Notes: generated by a model from the sequence alone, not told the origin. Counted from the stretch's first letter, positions 29,109-39,695 are shown. The stretch is 64,000 nucleotides of DNA from Dactylosporangium sp. AC04546 (GCF_022095675.1 NZ_JAHYSG010000014.1:1-64000); one strand, 5' to 3'. Numbers and translations: made by a program.

Positions 29109-31511
29109 ATGGCTGGCGACACTCCTGAACGGCGGGGCGGGACCGAGCGGCGCGGGGGCGCCGACCGACGCGACGCCACCGGCCGCGGGAGTGACGCCGG
29201 CCGGCAGCGGACGGGCGGCCGCGCCGGCGCGGGGGGTGCCGGCGGGGCCGCCCGTCCCCGCGCCGGCACAGCCGACGGGGCCGAACCGTCGCGCGGCACC
29301 ATGTCCGAGGCACGCCGCTACACGCCGCGGGGGCGGTCCGTCCGCGACGCCTCCGTCGAGGCGGGCAGCCAGCACCGCGGCGACCCGTTCCGGCCGGCCC
29401 TGGAGGTGCTCCAGGGCGGCCGGGCCGACCAGCCGCGGGAGCAGCCCCGCCGCACCGACCCGCAGCGGCGGGCGGCCGCGGCCCGGACGACCGAGCCCAA
29501 GGCGCCCGCCGAACGCGCGGCGGCGGCACCACAGAAGGCACCCGCCCGCGACGCCCAGCGCAAGAGCGCGGAGCGCACCACCGCCGTCAACGCGACGCGG
29601 ACCACCACCGCGCGCAGCGCCACGCCGGCGAGGCCGGCCCTGCGCCGCACGGCCAAGGCGAGCCAGGCGCGCGGGGGCACCCGGGGTACGACACCGGTGC
29701 GAAAGCCCCGGAAACTGAGCCGGGTCAAGGTCCCGCGGCCGCCCCGCCGCCCGAAGCAGCCGAAGCTCGCCGAGCCGCGCCGCCGGCTGCGCCTGGCCAC
29801 CGTCCTGGCGCTGCTGATGTTCGCCGCGATCGGCGTCCGGCTGGTCCAGCTGCAGCTCACGGACGCGAGGGCGTACGCCGCCGCGGGGCTCGAGGACCGC
29901 CTCATCAAGGAGGTCCTGCCCGCCTCGCGCGGCGCGATCCTCGACCGCAACGGCAAGATCCTTGTGCACTCCGTCGAGACCCGCTTCGTGGCGGTCGACC
30001 CGATGGTGGTCAAGGACCCGGAGGGCCTCGCCGACAAGCTCTTCGCCGTGCTCGACAAGTACGGCGTGACCCGCTCCGAGCTGGTCCGCAAGCTGACGCC
30101 GCACAAGCTGGAGGACGGCAAGACCAACGCGCGCTTCGAGTACCTCGCGCACCAGATCGACGTCGCCGACGGTGACCGGATCGCCGCCATGCACATCGGC
30201 GCGCTGCGGGTCGCCCGCGACGAGCGGCGCCAGATCCCCGGCTACGACCTGGCGTCCAACGTCATCGGCTTCACGCGCAAGAGCGACCTGTCCGGGCAGC
30301 TGGGCATCGAGCAGGCGTACGACGCGCAGCTGCGCGGCGTGGACGGTCTGCACATCTACGAGCACGGCGAGGGCGATCTCGACAAGCCGCTGCCGCAGGG
30401 CTACGACGAGCTGCGGCCGGCCCGGCCGGGCAGCTCGGTCGAGCTGACGCTGGATGCCGACCTGCAGTACTCCGTGCAGAACACGCTGTACGAGCGCATG
30501 CAGCCGCTGGGCGCGTACTTCGCCACCGCCATCGTGCTCGACCGCCGGACCATGGAGGTCATGGCGATGGCCAGCTATCCGTCGTTCGCCGCGGCCGACC
30601 CCGGCAAGTCGCCGCAGGACCAGCTCAAGGACCAGTGCACGGCGACCGTCTTCGACCCCGGCTCGGTCCACAAGGCGATCGTCATGGGGGCGGCGCTGCA
30701 GGAGGGCATCATCACGCCGTCGTCGACGATCACGGTCAACTCGAGCGTGAAGAAGGGCGACACGGTCTACAAGGACCACCCGCCGCAGAAGGACGGCACC
30801 CAGATGACCATCCCGGGCATCCTGGCGCTGTCGTCGAACGTCGGCACGATCGCCGTCGCGGACCGGCTCGGCAAGGACAAGCTGTACGAGTACCAGCAGA
30901 AGTTCGGCCTCGGCGCGCGCACCGGCGTCGGCCTGCCGAACGAGTCGGCCGGCCAGCTGCTCCCGCCGGACAAGTGGACCGGCTCCAGCCCGGGCTCGAT
31001 CCCGATCGGCAACGGCGTCGCCACGACCGCCATGCAGATGGCCGCGGTCTTCGGCGCGATCGCCAACGACGGGCTGTGGGTGCAGCCGACGCTCGTGCGC
31101 AAGATCATCGCGCCGGACGGCACGGTGACGAAGCCCCCCGCCCAGCAGACCCGCCGGGTGCTCGACCCGCAGCACGCGCAGGAGCTGCGCGTCATGCTGG
31201 AGGGCGTGACGACGCTCGACGAGGCCACCGGCCGGCAGGCGTCGATCCCGGGGTACCGCATCGCCGGCAAGACCGGCACCTCACAGGTCCCCGACAAGGG
31301 CGGCTACGCCCCGGGCGACGTGGTGTCGTTCATCGGCATGGCGCCGGCCGAGGATCCGCGCTTCGTCGTGGCCGTCACCGCTCACGTGCCGAAGGGCGCC
31401 GGCGGCTCCGTGGCGGCGCCGGCGTTCAAGGAGATGATGGCGGTGACCCTCAGCAACTTCGGTATCGTGCCCACCGGCACGACGGCGCCGACGCTGACGA
31501 TCTACCCGTGA
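29109..31511 (+). CDS. ftsI: Septal peptidoglycan transpeptidase (class B PBP)
   Basis: An 800-residue penicillin-binding protein that cross-links septal peptidoglycan. The N-terminal ~225 residues are Arg/Ala/Pro-rich and disordered. A membrane helix lies near 230-246, then the PBP dimerisation domain. In the transpeptidase domain are Ser519-x-x-Lys522 (DPGSVHK), SSN at 575-577 and KTG at 721-723. ATG 29109 follows GAGGAAAG. A start at residue 64 (MSEARRYTPRG) is also possible, since the cytoplasmic tail is poorly constrained. Confidence 0.93.
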   Translation: MAGDTPERRGGTERRGGADRRDATGRGSDAGRQRTGGRAGAGGAGGAARPRAGTADGAEPSRGTMSEARRYTPRGRSVRDASVEAGSQHRGDPFRPALEVLQGGRADQPREQPRRTDPQRRAAAARTTEPKAPAERAAAAPQKAPARDAQRKSAERTTAVNATRTTTARSATPARPALRRTAKASQARGGTRGTTPVRKPRKLSRVKVPRPPRRPKQPKLAEPRRRLRLATVLALLMFAAIGVRLVQLQLTDARAYAAAGLEDRLIKEVLPASRGAILDRNGKILVHSVETRFVAVDPMVVKDPEGLADKLFAVLDKYGVTRSELVRKLTPHKLEDGKTNARFEYLAHQIDVADGDRIAAMHIGALRVARDERRQIPGYDLASNVIGFTRKSDLSGQLGIEQAYDAQLRGVDGLHIYEHGEGDLDKPLPQGYDELRPARPGSSVELTLDADLQYSVQNTLYERMQPLGAYFATAIVLDRRTMEVMAMASYPSFAAADPGKSPQDQLKDQCTATVFDPGSVHKAIVMGAALQEGIITPSSTITVNSSVKKGDTVYKDHPPQKDGTQMTIPGILALSSNVGTIAVADRLGKDKLYEYQQKFGLGARTGVGLPNESAGQLLPPDKWTGSSPGSIPIGNGVATTAMQMAAVFGAIANDGLWVQPTLVRKIIAPDGTVTKPPAQQTRRVLDPQHAQELRVMLEGVTTLDEATGRQASIPGYRIAGKTGTSQVPDKGGYAPGDVVSFIGMAPAEDPRFVVAVTAHVPKGAGGSVAAPAFKEMMAVTLSNFGIVPTGTTAPTLTIYP

Positions 31512-31542
31512 CACCGGGTCCGGCGCCCCGCGGTGGGGCGGG

Positions 31543-31548
31543 TAGGGT
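31543..31548 (+). promoter_or_regulatory. -10 element, internal dcw promoter before murE
   Basis: TAGGGT lies 8 nt before GTG 31557 in the 45-nt gap after ftsI, with no ribosome-binding site. This suggests a second, leaderless transcription start for the mur genes. Confidence 0.55.
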
Positions 31549-31556
31549 CTGACCCC

Positions 31557-33032
31557 GTGCCCGGCTATCCCCGTCCGAGGAATGCCCGCCCCGTGCTCAT
31601 CGCCGAGCTGGGGGGTGCGGGCGACGTCGCCGTCACCGGGGTGACGCACAGTAGCTCGGCGGTTCACCCGGGTGACCTTTACGCGGCACTGCCGGGATCG
31701 CGGGTGCACGGCGCCCAGTTCATCGCCGATGCGGCGGCCCGGGGCGCGGTCGCGGTGCTGACCGACCGCGCCGGCGCCGAACTCGCCGGCGACCTCCCGG
31801 TCATCGTGGCCGACGACCCGCGGGCGGCGCTCGGCGAGATCGCCTCGAAGGTGTACGGCGAGCCCAGCCACCGGCTGAGCGTCCTCGGCATCACCGGCAC
31901 CGCCGGCAAGACCTCGACCGCCTACCTCATCGAGGCCGGCCTGCGCGCCGCCGGCCAGGTGACCGGGCTCATCGGCACCGTCGAGACGCGGCTCGGCGAC
32001 GTCGTCGTCGAGAGCGCCCGCACCACGCCGGAGGCGACCGACCTGCACGCGCTGTTCGCCGCCGCGCTGGAGCACGGCGTGCAGTCGGTCGTCATGGAGG
32101 TCTCCAGTCACGCGCTGGAGCTCGGCCGGGTCGGCGGGGTGCGGTTCGCCACCGCCGGCTACACCAACTTCGGCCTGGACCACCTCGACTTCCACCCCGA
32201 CGTCGACGCCTACTTCGCGGCGAAGGCCCGGCTCTTCGACGGCCGCGCCGGGACCGAGATCCTCAACCTCGACGACGCCAACGTCATGCGGCTGCGCAAG
32301 CCGGCCTCGTGGACGTACTCGGCGGCGGGTGACCCGGCCGCCGACTTCCGCGCCGAGGACATCGCCGTCGACGGCTACGGCCAGACGTTCACGGTCCGCC
32401 ACGGCGACCGCTCGGCGCCCTCCGGCGTCCGGCTGCCCGGCCGGCACAACGTCGCCAACGCGCTGCTCGCCATCGCCTCGCTCGTCGCCGTCGGGGTCGA
32501 CCTCGGCGTCGCCGCGGCGGCCGTCGCGGGCGCGCCCGGCTCGCCGGGCCGCATGGAGCAGGTCGACGCGCCCGGCGACGTGCTGGGCGTGGTCGACTAC
32601 GCGCACAAGCCCGACGCGATGGTCGAGGTGCTCACCGCGCTGCGCACCCTCGCCGCGGCCCGCGGCGGGCGGGTCATCTGCGTCGTCGGCGCCGGCGGCG
32701 ACCGCGACCGGGCCAAGCGCCCGCTCATGGGCCGCGCCGCCGCGCTCGGCGCCGACCTCGTCATCGTCACCGACGACAACCCGCGCACGGAGGACCCGGC
32801 GCGCATCCGCGCCGAGGTGCTCGCCGGGACCGCCGACGGCACGGCCGAGGTGGTCGAGGTCGACGGCCGGCGGGCCGCGATCGCCCGTGCGGTCGAGGAG
32901 GCCAAGCCCGGCGACGTGGTGGCGCTGCTCGGCAAGGGCCACGAGCGGGGCCAGGAGGTCAACGGCGAGGTGCTGCCGTTCGACGACCGGGTCGAGCTCG
33001 CCGCGGCCCTGCGGAAGGCGGCCGGCGCGTGA
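31557..33032 (+). CDS. murE: UDP-MurNAc-tripeptide ligase (meso-DAP adding)
   Basis: A 491-residue Mur ligase that adds the third residue to UDP-MurNAc-Ala-Glu. The ATP loop is GTAGKTSTAYL near 113-123. The DNPR motif at 407-410 is the known marker for meso-diaminopimelate. ARTTPEATDLH and EVSSHAL bind substrate, including the carbamylated-lysine region. GTG 31557 is set by the -10 element upstream. It overlaps murF through GTGA. Confidence 0.95.
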   Translation: MPGYPRPRNARPVLIAELGGAGDVAVTGVTHSSSAVHPGDLYAALPGSRVHGAQFIADAAARGAVAVLTDRAGAELAGDLPVIVADDPRAALGEIASKVYGEPSHRLSVLGITGTAGKTSTAYLIEAGLRAAGQVTGLIGTVETRLGDVVVESARTTPEATDLHALFAAALEHGVQSVVMEVSSHALELGRVGGVRFATAGYTNFGLDHLDFHPDVDAYFAAKARLFDGRAGTEILNLDDANVMRLRKPASWTYSAAGDPAADFRAEDIAVDGYGQTFTVRHGDRSAPSGVRLPGRHNVANALLAIASLVAVGVDLGVAAAAVAGAPGSPGRMEQVDAPGDVLGVVDYAHKPDAMVEVLTALRTLAAARGGRVICVVGAGGDRDRAKRPLMGRAAALGADLVIVTDDNPRTEDPARIRAEVLAGTADGTAEVVEVDGRRAAIARAVEEAKPGDVVALLGKGHERGQEVNGEVLPFDDRVELAAALRKAAGA

Positions 33033-34417
33033 TCCCCATGTCGCTCGGCGAGATCGCCGCCGTCGTCTCCGGCGAACTGGCCGGCCCCGCTTCGCCGGTC
33101 GTCGACGGCCCCGTGGAGTACGACAGCCGCAAGATCGAGCCGGGCGGGCTCTTCGTCGCCTTCGTCGGTGACAAGGTCGACGCGCACGACTTCGCGGCCA
33201 AGGCCGTCGCGGACGGCGCGGTGGGCGTGCTCGGCAGCCGGCCCGTCCCCGGCGTGCCCACGATCGTGGTCGAGGACCCCCGTCACGCGCTGGGGCTGCT
33301 GGCGCGCGAGGTGCTGCGGCGGCTGCCGTCGCTGACCGTCGTGGCGATCACCGGCTCGTCCGGCAAGACCAGCACGAAGGACCTCATCGCGAAGCTGCTC
33401 GCCGTCGCCGGGCCGACGGTGGCCACGACCGGCTCGGAGAACAACGAGCTCGGCACGCCCTACACGATCCTCAAGGTGTCGGCCGCGACGCGGTTCCTGG
33501 TGCTGGAAATGGGTTCGCGTGGGGTCGGGCATCTGCGGTACCTCTGCGAGATCGCGCCCCCGGACGTCAGCGTCGTCGTCAATGTGGGCGCGGCGCACCT
33601 CGCCGAGTTCGGATCCGTCGACGGCATCGCCCTCGCCAAGGGGGAGCTCGTCGAGGCACTGTCGGCTTCCGGACTCGCCGTGCTCAACGCCGACGACGAG
33701 CGGGTCCGGGCGATGGCGGCGCGGACGTCGGCTCGGGTGGTGCTGGCGGGGGAGTCCGCTTCTTCGGACATTTCGGGCACGGATGTCGTGCCGCTCGACG
33801 GCGGGCGGTTCGGCTTCACGCTGCACATTCCCGGGTCCGCGCCGGTGCCGGTGCGGCCGGCCACCGCCGGTCGCCACCAGGTGGGCAACGCGCTGCTGGC
33901 CGCGGCCGTGGCCACACACGCCGGGGTGGCGCCGGGCGACATCGCCGCCGCCCTCGGAGATCCAGCGGGCTTGTCGACCCGAAGGATGGATGTCTTCGAC
34001 CGTGCCGACGATGTCACGGTCATCGACGACTCGTACAACGCCAATCCGGCGTCCATGGCGGCGGCCCTCCGGGCGCTCGTCGCCGTGGCCGGGGATCGGC
34101 GCAAGATCGCGGTGCTCGGCTTCATGGCGGAGCTCGGCGAGTACGAGCGAGCCGGCCACGAGGAGGTCGGTCGCCTCGCCGCGGAACTCGGCGTCGACCG
34201 TCTGGTGGCCGTCAGCGAGCAAGCCGCGCCGATCCTGGACGGCGCGGCCGCCGTGGCGAGTTGGGGAGGAGACTCGGTGCTCGTGACCGATCAGGAGGCC
34301 GCCGTCGCGCTGCTGCGCGGGTCGCTGCTTCCTCGCGACGTGGTCCTCGTCAAGGGATCGCGGTACCGGACCTGGGACGTCGCCGACGCCCTGCGTGCTG
34401 AGGTGTCCGACAAGTGA
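33029..34417 (+). CDS. murF: UDP-MurNAc-tripeptide-D-Ala-D-Ala ligase
   Basis: A 462-residue Mur ligase that adds the D-Ala-D-Ala dipeptide. ATP loop [10 protein letters not shown] at 109-118, then SENNELGTP and [11 protein letters not shown], both typical of MurF, and [10 protein letters not shown] in the C-terminal part. GTG 33029 ([10 protein letters not shown]) fits the family N-terminus and overlaps the murE stop. It overlaps mraY by GTGA. Confidence 0.95.
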   Translation: MIPMSLGEIAAVVSGELAGPASPVVDGPVEYDSRKIEPGGLFVAFVGDKVDAHDFAAKAVADGAVGVLGSRPVPGVPTIVVEDPRHALGLLAREVLRRLPSLTVVAITGSSGKTSTKDLIAKLLAVAGPTVATTGSENNELGTPYTILKVSAATRFLVLEMGSRGVGHLRYLCEIAPPDVSVVVNVGAAHLAEFGSVDGIALAKGELVEALSASGLAVLNADDERVRAMAARTSARVVLAGESASSDISGTDVVPLDGGRFGFTLHIPGSAPVPVRPATAGRHQVGNALLAAAVATHAGVAPGDIAAALGDPAGLSTRRMDVFDRADDVTVIDDSYNANPASMAAALRALVAVAGDRRKIAVLGFMAELGEYERAGHEEVGRLAAELGVDRLVAVSEQAAPILDGAAAVASWGGDSVLVTDQEAAVALLRGSLLPRDVVLVKGSRYRTWDVADALRAEVSDK

Positions 34418-35535
34418 GGGCCGTCTTCGTCGCGGCCTTCGTGGCGTTCCTCATCTCGCTGTTCGGCACGCCGATCGCCATCAGGTACTTCACCCGCCTC
34501 AAGGCGGACCAGCCCATCCGCTCCGAGGGCCCGCAGACCCACCTGGGCAAGAAGGGCACGCCCACGATGGGCGGCGTGGTGTTCATCTTCGCCACGCTCG
34601 TCGCCTACACCGGCGGGCACATCGCCCTGACCACCCTGCCGGAGAAGCAGCTGCGCCCGAGCGGCCCGACCGCCACCGCCGTCGTGCTGCTGGGCCTGTT
34701 CGTGTTCACCGGCCTTCTCGGCTTCCTCGACGACTACCTGAAGGTCGCCAAGCGCAACAGCGACGGCCTCAACAAGCGCGGCAAGCTCATCGGCCAGGCG
34801 CTCATCGGCGCCATCTTCGGCGCGATCGCCCTCTACGTGCCGGCGAACGAGACCGGCCGGGCCGTCGTGACGACGGTCGCCAGCCCCAAGCTGTCCTGGG
34901 TCCAGGACGTCGACTGGCTGAACATCACCAAGATCGGCGCCGTCGTCTTCTTCGTCTTCGTGGTCATGTCGATGTCGAACGCGGTCAACCTGACCGACGG
35001 CCTCGACGGCCTGGCGACGGGCACCTCGATCCTGGTGATCGGCAGCTACATGGCGATCGCCTTCTGGCAGTACCGCCACTGGTGCGCCGACACCTCCTAC
35101 ACCGCCAGCTACTGCTACGACGTGCGCGACCCGCTGGAGATGGCGCTCATCGCCGGCGCCGCGGTCGGCGCCCTGGTCGGCTTCCTGTGGTGGAACACGT
35201 CGCCCGCGCGCATCTTCATGGGCGACACGGGCTCGATGGCGCTGGGCTCGCTCATCGCCGGCCTGGCCGTGGCCACGAAGACGATCCTCCTGCTGCCCCT
35301 CATGGGCCTGCTGTTCTTCATCATCGTGATCACCTGGATCATGCAGATCGGTTCGTACCGCACGACCGGCAAGCGCATCTTCCGCATGGTCCCGCTCCAG
35401 CACCACTTCGAGCTCGCGGGCTGGAGCGAGGTCAACATCGTGGTCCGCTTCTGGATCATCGCCGGCCTCGGCATGGCGGCCTCGCTGGGCCTGTTCGCGG
35501 CCGACTTCCTGCGCATGATGAGCGGCTCCGGCTGA
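34414..35535 (+). CDS. mraY: Phospho-MurNAc-pentapeptide transferase
   Basis: A 373-residue polytopic enzyme with about ten membrane helices that makes lipid I from UDP-MurNAc-pentapeptide and undecaprenyl phosphate. Key Asp clusters are in [21 protein letters not shown] and [10 protein letters not shown]; the [14 protein letters not shown] loop is near the C-terminus. GTG 34414 overlaps murF. It is followed not by murD, as is usual, but by a palindrome at 35543-35598 and then ftsW. Confidence 0.95.
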   Translation: MRAVFVAAFVAFLISLFGTPIAIRYFTRLKADQPIRSEGPQTHLGKKGTPTMGGVVFIFATLVAYTGGHIALTTLPEKQLRPSGPTATAVVLLGLFVFTGLLGFLDDYLKVAKRNSDGLNKRGKLIGQALIGAIFGAIALYVPANETGRAVVTTVASPKLSWVQDVDWLNITKIGAVVFFVFVVMSMSNAVNLTDGLDGLATGTSILVIGSYMAIAFWQYRHWCADTSYTASYCYDVRDPLEMALIAGAAVGALVGFLWWNTSPARIFMGDTGSMALGSLIAGLAVATKTILLLPLMGLLFFIIVITWIMQIGSYRTTGKRIFRMVPLQHHFELAGWSEVNIVVRFWIIAGLGMAASLGLFAADFLRMMSGSG

Positions 35536-35542
35536 CGCCGCT

Positions 35543-35598
35543 CATGATCCATGGAGAGTTCCGGTCGCCGTGACAGCCGGAACCCTCCATGGATCATG
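35543..35598. repeat. Palindrome in the place of murD
   Basis: Arms 35543-35564 and 35577-35598 pair at 21 of 22 positions around a 12-nt loop, starting 8 nt after the mraY stop. The arm begins CATGATCCATGGAG, which resembles the CCATGATC words of the elements at 13991 and 57963. It could act as a terminator splitting the dcw operon here. Confidence 0.75.
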
Positions 35599-35713
35599 GA
35601 GGGTGAGGCGTTCCGGGCGACATTTACGGTATGTCCGGTATTGGCCGGCCTGAGTGCGGGAAGCGACACGCCGGGAGGCCGCGAGGTCGGCTGGCGGGGC
35701 GCCGCCGCGGGCC

Positions 35714-37135
35714 ATGATGGTGGCCATGCGCGGTGAGGGGGAGCAGCAGGAGGCGGCGGCCGGCGGGAGCTCCTGGCCCACGGCGTGGCTCGACACGCTG
35801 CGAGGGCTGCTCGACCGCCCCCTGGCCTCGTACTACCTGCTGCTGTCCAGCGTCGGCCTGCTCGTCTTCATCGGGCTGGTCATGGTCTTCTCGGTCACCA
35901 GCATCGACAACTACGCGACCACGGGCAGTCCGTTCACCTCCATCGCCAAGCAGGTGCTCTCGGCCGTCGTCGGGCTCATCGCCTTCTGGGTCTGCCAGCG
36001 GCTGCCGGTGCGGACGTTCCGCGCGGTGGCTGTACCGCTGATGATCAGTGCCTTCGTCCTGATGGGCTTCGTCGACCTCATGGGCTGGCTGGCCGCGCGC
36101 CGCACGCCCCCGGGTGCGGACGTGCGGGCCATCCACCTCGGGCCGATCTGGGTCGACGACCTGTGGCTGCACGTGGGCGGGCTCCAGCTGCAACCCGCCG
36201 AGCTGGCCAAGTTCGCGCTGGTGATCTGGGGTGCCGATCTGCTCGTGCGCAAGGGGCGCAGCATCCTGAGCTGGCGGCAGCTGCTCATGCCGATGTTCCC
36301 GGTGACCGTGGGGCTGCTGGTCCTCGTGGGGTACAACGACCTCGGGTCCATGATCTGCATGGTGGTGCTGTTCACCGGGCTGCTGTGGGCGGCCGGGGCG
36401 CGGCTGCCGGTGTTCGGCTGGCTGGGTGGGCTCGCGCTGGCCGGCATCGTGGCGCTCATCCTGCTGCCGGCCGAGAAGGACTACCGGCTCGACCGGATCA
36501 AGGTCTTCTTCCAGCCGAGCATCGACCCCAACGCGGAGCACGGGCGCTACCAGTACCTCCGCGGGCTCTGGGCGGTCGCCAACGGCGGGTGGTTCGGGGT
36601 GGGACTCGGCGAGGGCCACCTCAAGTGGGGGCGGCTGCCGAACGCCCACAACGACTTCATCTTCGCGATCGTCGCGGAGGAGCTCGGCGTCGTCGGGTGC
36701 CTAGTCGTGCTGCTGCTGTTCGGCATGCTGACGTACACCGGGCTGCGCATCGCGCGGCGGGTCGAGGACCCGTTCCGCCGTCTGGTGGCGGCGGCGATCA
36801 CGATCTGGTTCGTCGGGCAGGCGCTCATCAACATCGGCGGGGTCGTCGGGCTCATGCCGATCACCGGGCTGCCCCTGCCGTTCATCTCCGACGGCGGGAG
36901 CGCGCTCGTCGTGGCGCTCGGCGCGGCCGGGATCCTCACGTCGTCCGCGCGGGCCGAGCCGGACTGCGCCCGAGCGATGCACGCCCGTCCGCCGCGGAAA
37001 TGGGTGCGACTACTCTGGGCGCCGTTGCCGCCGCTGCCGCGCGCCCGCGAGGACAGCGACGGTGAGGCCCCCTCGACACGCGCGACGGGCCGGTCCGCGA
37101 CGCTGTCGGGGCCGTCCCGCGGAAGGAGCACCTGA
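35714..37135 (+). CDS. ftsW: Septal SEDS glycosyltransferase FtsW
   Basis: A 473-residue SEDS protein with ten membrane helices that polymerises septal glycan with FtsI. Visible are the catalytic-loop region GLQLQPAELAKFALVIW, the extracellular loop EHGRYQYLRGLWAVANGGWFGVGLGEG and the C-terminal GLPLPFISDGGSALV. The start is uncertain: ATGs at 35714, 35717 and 35726 are in frame or near, none with a good ribosome-binding site. Its stop overlaps the murG ATG (TGATG). The C-terminal tail of about 70 residues is polar. Confidence 0.92.
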   Translation: MMVAMRGEGEQQEAAAGGSSWPTAWLDTLRGLLDRPLASYYLLLSSVGLLVFIGLVMVFSVTSIDNYATTGSPFTSIAKQVLSAVVGLIAFWVCQRLPVRTFRAVAVPLMISAFVLMGFVDLMGWLAARRTPPGADVRAIHLGPIWVDDLWLHVGGLQLQPAELAKFALVIWGADLLVRKGRSILSWRQLLMPMFPVTVGLLVLVGYNDLGSMICMVVLFTGLLWAAGARLPVFGWLGGLALAGIVALILLPAEKDYRLDRIKVFFQPSIDPNAEHGRYQYLRGLWAVANGGWFGVGLGEGHLKWGRLPNAHNDFIFAIVAEELGVVGCLVVLLLFGMLTYTGLRIARRVEDPFRRLVAAAITIWFVGQALINIGGVVGLMPITGLPLPFISDGGSALVVALGAAGILTSSARAEPDCARAMHARPPRKWVRLLWAPLPPLPRAREDSDGEAPSTRATGRSATLSGPSRGRST

Positions 37136-38241
37136 TGGCAGCGTTGCGCTCGGTGGTGCTGGCCGGCGGAGGCACCGGCGGGCACATCTACCCGCTGCTC
37201 GCCTTCGCCGACTGCCTGCGCAGGCACGACCCCGATCTGCGCATCACCTGCATCGGATCGCCCCGGGGCATGGAGGCGGAGATCATCCCGCAGCGCGGGT
37301 ACGACCTGCGCCACGTCCCGGCCTACCAACTGCCCCGTTCGGTGAACATGAACCTGGTCCGCACTCCGGACCGGATGTACAAGGCCGCCAAGGCGACCCG
37401 GGCGATCCTCGACGAGGTCTCCGCCGACGCGGTCGTCGGCTTCGGCGGCTACGTCTCGGTCCCGGCCTACCTGGCCGCCTGGCGGCGCAAGACCCCGCTG
37501 ATCATCCACGAGGTCAACGTGCCGGTCGGGGTGGCCAACAAGATGGGCATGCGGTTCACCGACCATCTCGTGCTCGGCTTCCCGCACCAGGCGCAGCAGA
37601 TCCCCACGGTCGCCGACAAGGAGATCGTGGGGGTACCGCTGCGGCAGAGCATCGCGAGGCTCGACCGCGCGGCGCTGCGGGCCGAGGCCCGCGCCCACTT
37701 CGGGCTGGACCCGAACCTGCCGACGCTGTTCGTGTTCGGCGCGTCGGCCGGCGCCCGCTCGATCAACCTGGCGGTGTCGGGGGCGGCGCGGCAGATCACC
37801 GGGTCCGGGGTGCAGGTGCTGCACATCATCGGGGCGCGCAACGACGACGTCGAGGTGCCGACCGGCCTGCCGGCGCCCTACGTGAAGATCAAGTTCCTCT
37901 CCGAGATGGAGCTGGGCTACGCCGCGGGCGACCTGGCGCTCTGCCGGGGCGGCGCGATGACCTGCGCCGAGACCGCGGCCGTCGGGATGCCGGCGATCTA
38001 CGTGCCGCTGCCCTGGGGCAACGGCGAGCAGCGCCGCAACGCGCTGCCGGTGGTCGAGGCCGGCGGCGGGCTCATCGTCGAGGACGGCGACCTCTCGCCG
38101 GAGTGGGTCACCCAGACGGTCGTCCCGCTGGTGCGCGACGGCGCCCGGCTGGCCGCGATGAGCCGCGCCGCCGCCGGGTACGGACGCCGTGACGGCGACG
38201 AGGCGTTGCGTCGGTACCTGCTGAAGGTGGTCGGGGCATGA
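37135..38241 (+). CDS. murG: Lipid II synthase, UDP-GlcNAc transferase
   Basis: A 368-residue GT-B glycosyltransferase that adds GlcNAc to lipid I on the inner membrane face. The N-terminal glycine-rich loop is GGGTGGHIYPLLA near residues 11-23. The UDP-GlcNAc site has FGASAGARSIN, CRGGAMTCAE and PLPWGNGEQRRNA. An AAGGAG ribosome-binding site lies 7 nt before ATG 37135. It overlaps murC by ATGA. Confidence 0.96.
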   Translation: MAALRSVVLAGGGTGGHIYPLLAFADCLRRHDPDLRITCIGSPRGMEAEIIPQRGYDLRHVPAYQLPRSVNMNLVRTPDRMYKAAKATRAILDEVSADAVVGFGGYVSVPAYLAAWRRKTPLIIHEVNVPVGVANKMGMRFTDHLVLGFPHQAQQIPTVADKEIVGVPLRQSIARLDRAALRAEARAHFGLDPNLPTLFVFGASAGARSINLAVSGAARQITGSGVQVLHIIGARNDDVEVPTGLPAPYVKIKFLSEMELGYAAGDLALCRGGAMTCAETAAVGMPAIYVPLPWGNGEQRRNALPVVEAGGGLIVEDGDLSPEWVTQTVVPLVRDGARLAAMSRAAAGYGRRDGDEALRRYLLKVVGA

Positions 38242-39692
38242 GCGAGGATGTTGTGGAGAAGCTGACGGCCGAGGATCTCGGGCGGGTGCACCTCGTCGGG
38301 GTCGGCGGGGTCGGGATGAGCGGCCTGGCCCGGCTGCTGCTCACGCGGGGCATCCCGCTGTCGGGCAGCGAGCTGAAGGAGTGGCCGCAGCTCGCCGCGC
38401 TCAAGGCGCTCGGCGGCACCATCTACCGCACCCACGAGGCCTCGAACCTCGACGGTGTCGACACCGTGATCTACTCGACGGCCATCCCGAAGGACCACAT
38501 CGAGCTGGCGACGGCCCGCGAGCGCGGGCTGCGGCTGCTGCACCGCTCGGAGGCCCTGGCCGCCACGATGGTCGGCCGGCGGGGCATCGCGGTGGCCGGC
38601 ACGCACGGCAAGACCACGACCACGTCGATGATCACGCTGATCCTCCAGCACGGCGGGGCCGACCCGTCGTTCGTCATCGGCGGGGAGATCTCCGCCGCCG
38701 GCTCCAGCGCCCACCACGGCAGCGGCGAGCTGTTCGTCGCCGAGGCGGACGAGAGCGACCGCTCCTTCCTGCTGTACGAGCCGCACGTCGCGGTCGTCAC
38801 GAACATCGACGCCGACCACCTCAACACCTACGGCGACCTCCAGGGCCTGGAGGACGCGTTCGTCGAGTTCTGCGGCCGGGTGGCCCCGGGCGGGTTCGTG
38901 GTGACCTGCGCGGACGACGCCGGGGCGATGCGGATGGCGGTGCGGGCCCGGGCCAACGGCGCCGACGTGATCACCTACGGCACCGCGCCCGACGCCGACC
39001 TGCGCATCAGCGAGGTGCGGTCGTCGGCGGGCGGTGTGCGGTACGTGGCCCACCACGACGGCGTCCCGCTGGGCGAGGTGTTCCTGCCGGTGCCCGGCGC
39101 CCACCTCGGGCTGAACTCGGCCGGGGCCCTGCTCGTCGCGCTGCGGCTGGGCATCCCTGCGGAGACCGCGATCGAGGCGCTCGCCGCCTTCCCGGGCGTG
39201 CGGCGCCGGTTCGAGTTCAAGGGCGCCGAGGCCGGCGTCAAGGTCTACGACGAGTACGCGTACCACCCGGTCCCGATGGCGGCGGCCATGCGCACGCTGC
39301 GCGAGGTGGCCGGCGGCGGGCGGCTCGTGGTGGTCTTCCAGCCGTACCGGATGTACCGCACCCGCGACTTCCAGACCGAGATCGCCGAGGCGCTCGCGCT
39401 CGCCGACGAGGCGATCGTGATGGAGGTCTTCGGCCCGGGCGAGCTGCGCGAGCCGGGGGAGGGCGGGGTGGCGCTCACCGCCGCCGTCGGCCTGCCCGAC
39501 GAGCGCAAGGTGTTCGTGCCGTCCTGGGAGGACGTGCCGGGCGAGGTCGTGCGCCGGGTCCACGACGGCGACGTGGTCGTCACGATGGGCGCCCCGCCGA
39601 TCTCGCTCATGGGCGACGAGCTGCTCGCGGCGCTCAGGACGGCGGGCGGCACCGACTACATCGGCCGGCACTCCCGAGGCGAAGGCGACTGA
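38238..39692 (+). CDS. murC: UDP-MurNAc-alanine ligase
   Basis: A 484-residue Mur ligase that attaches L-Ala to UDP-MurNAc. The N-terminal Rossmann motif is LVGVGGVGMSG, the ATP loop is GTHGKTTTT at 121-129 and EADESDRSF follows. The C-terminal domain has EYAYHPVPM and VVFQPYRMYRT. ATG 38238 overlaps the murG end. No murB or ddl follows it; ftsQ begins 3 nt after its stop. Confidence 0.95.
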   Translation: MSEDVVEKLTAEDLGRVHLVGVGGVGMSGLARLLLTRGIPLSGSELKEWPQLAALKALGGTIYRTHEASNLDGVDTVIYSTAIPKDHIELATARERGLRLLHRSEALAATMVGRRGIAVAGTHGKTTTTSMITLILQHGGADPSFVIGGEISAAGSSAHHGSGELFVAEADESDRSFLLYEPHVAVVTNIDADHLNTYGDLQGLEDAFVEFCGRVAPGGFVVTCADDAGAMRMAVRARANGADVITYGTAPDADLRISEVRSSAGGVRYVAHHDGVPLGEVFLPVPGAHLGLNSAGALLVALRLGIPAETAIEALAAFPGVRRRFEFKGAEAGVKVYDEYAYHPVPMAAAMRTLREVAGGGRLVVVFQPYRMYRTRDFQTEIAEALALADEAIVMEVFGPGELREPGEGGVALTAAVGLPDERKVFVPSWEDVPGEVVRRVHDGDVVVTMGAPPISLMGDELLAALRTAGGTDYIGRHSRGEGD

Positions 39693-39695
39693 CCG

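Noticed and set aside
28359..31175. A 938-codon frame antisense to rsmH, ftsL and ftsI
   Set aside because: It spans three real genes on the other strand and has no domain or start signal.
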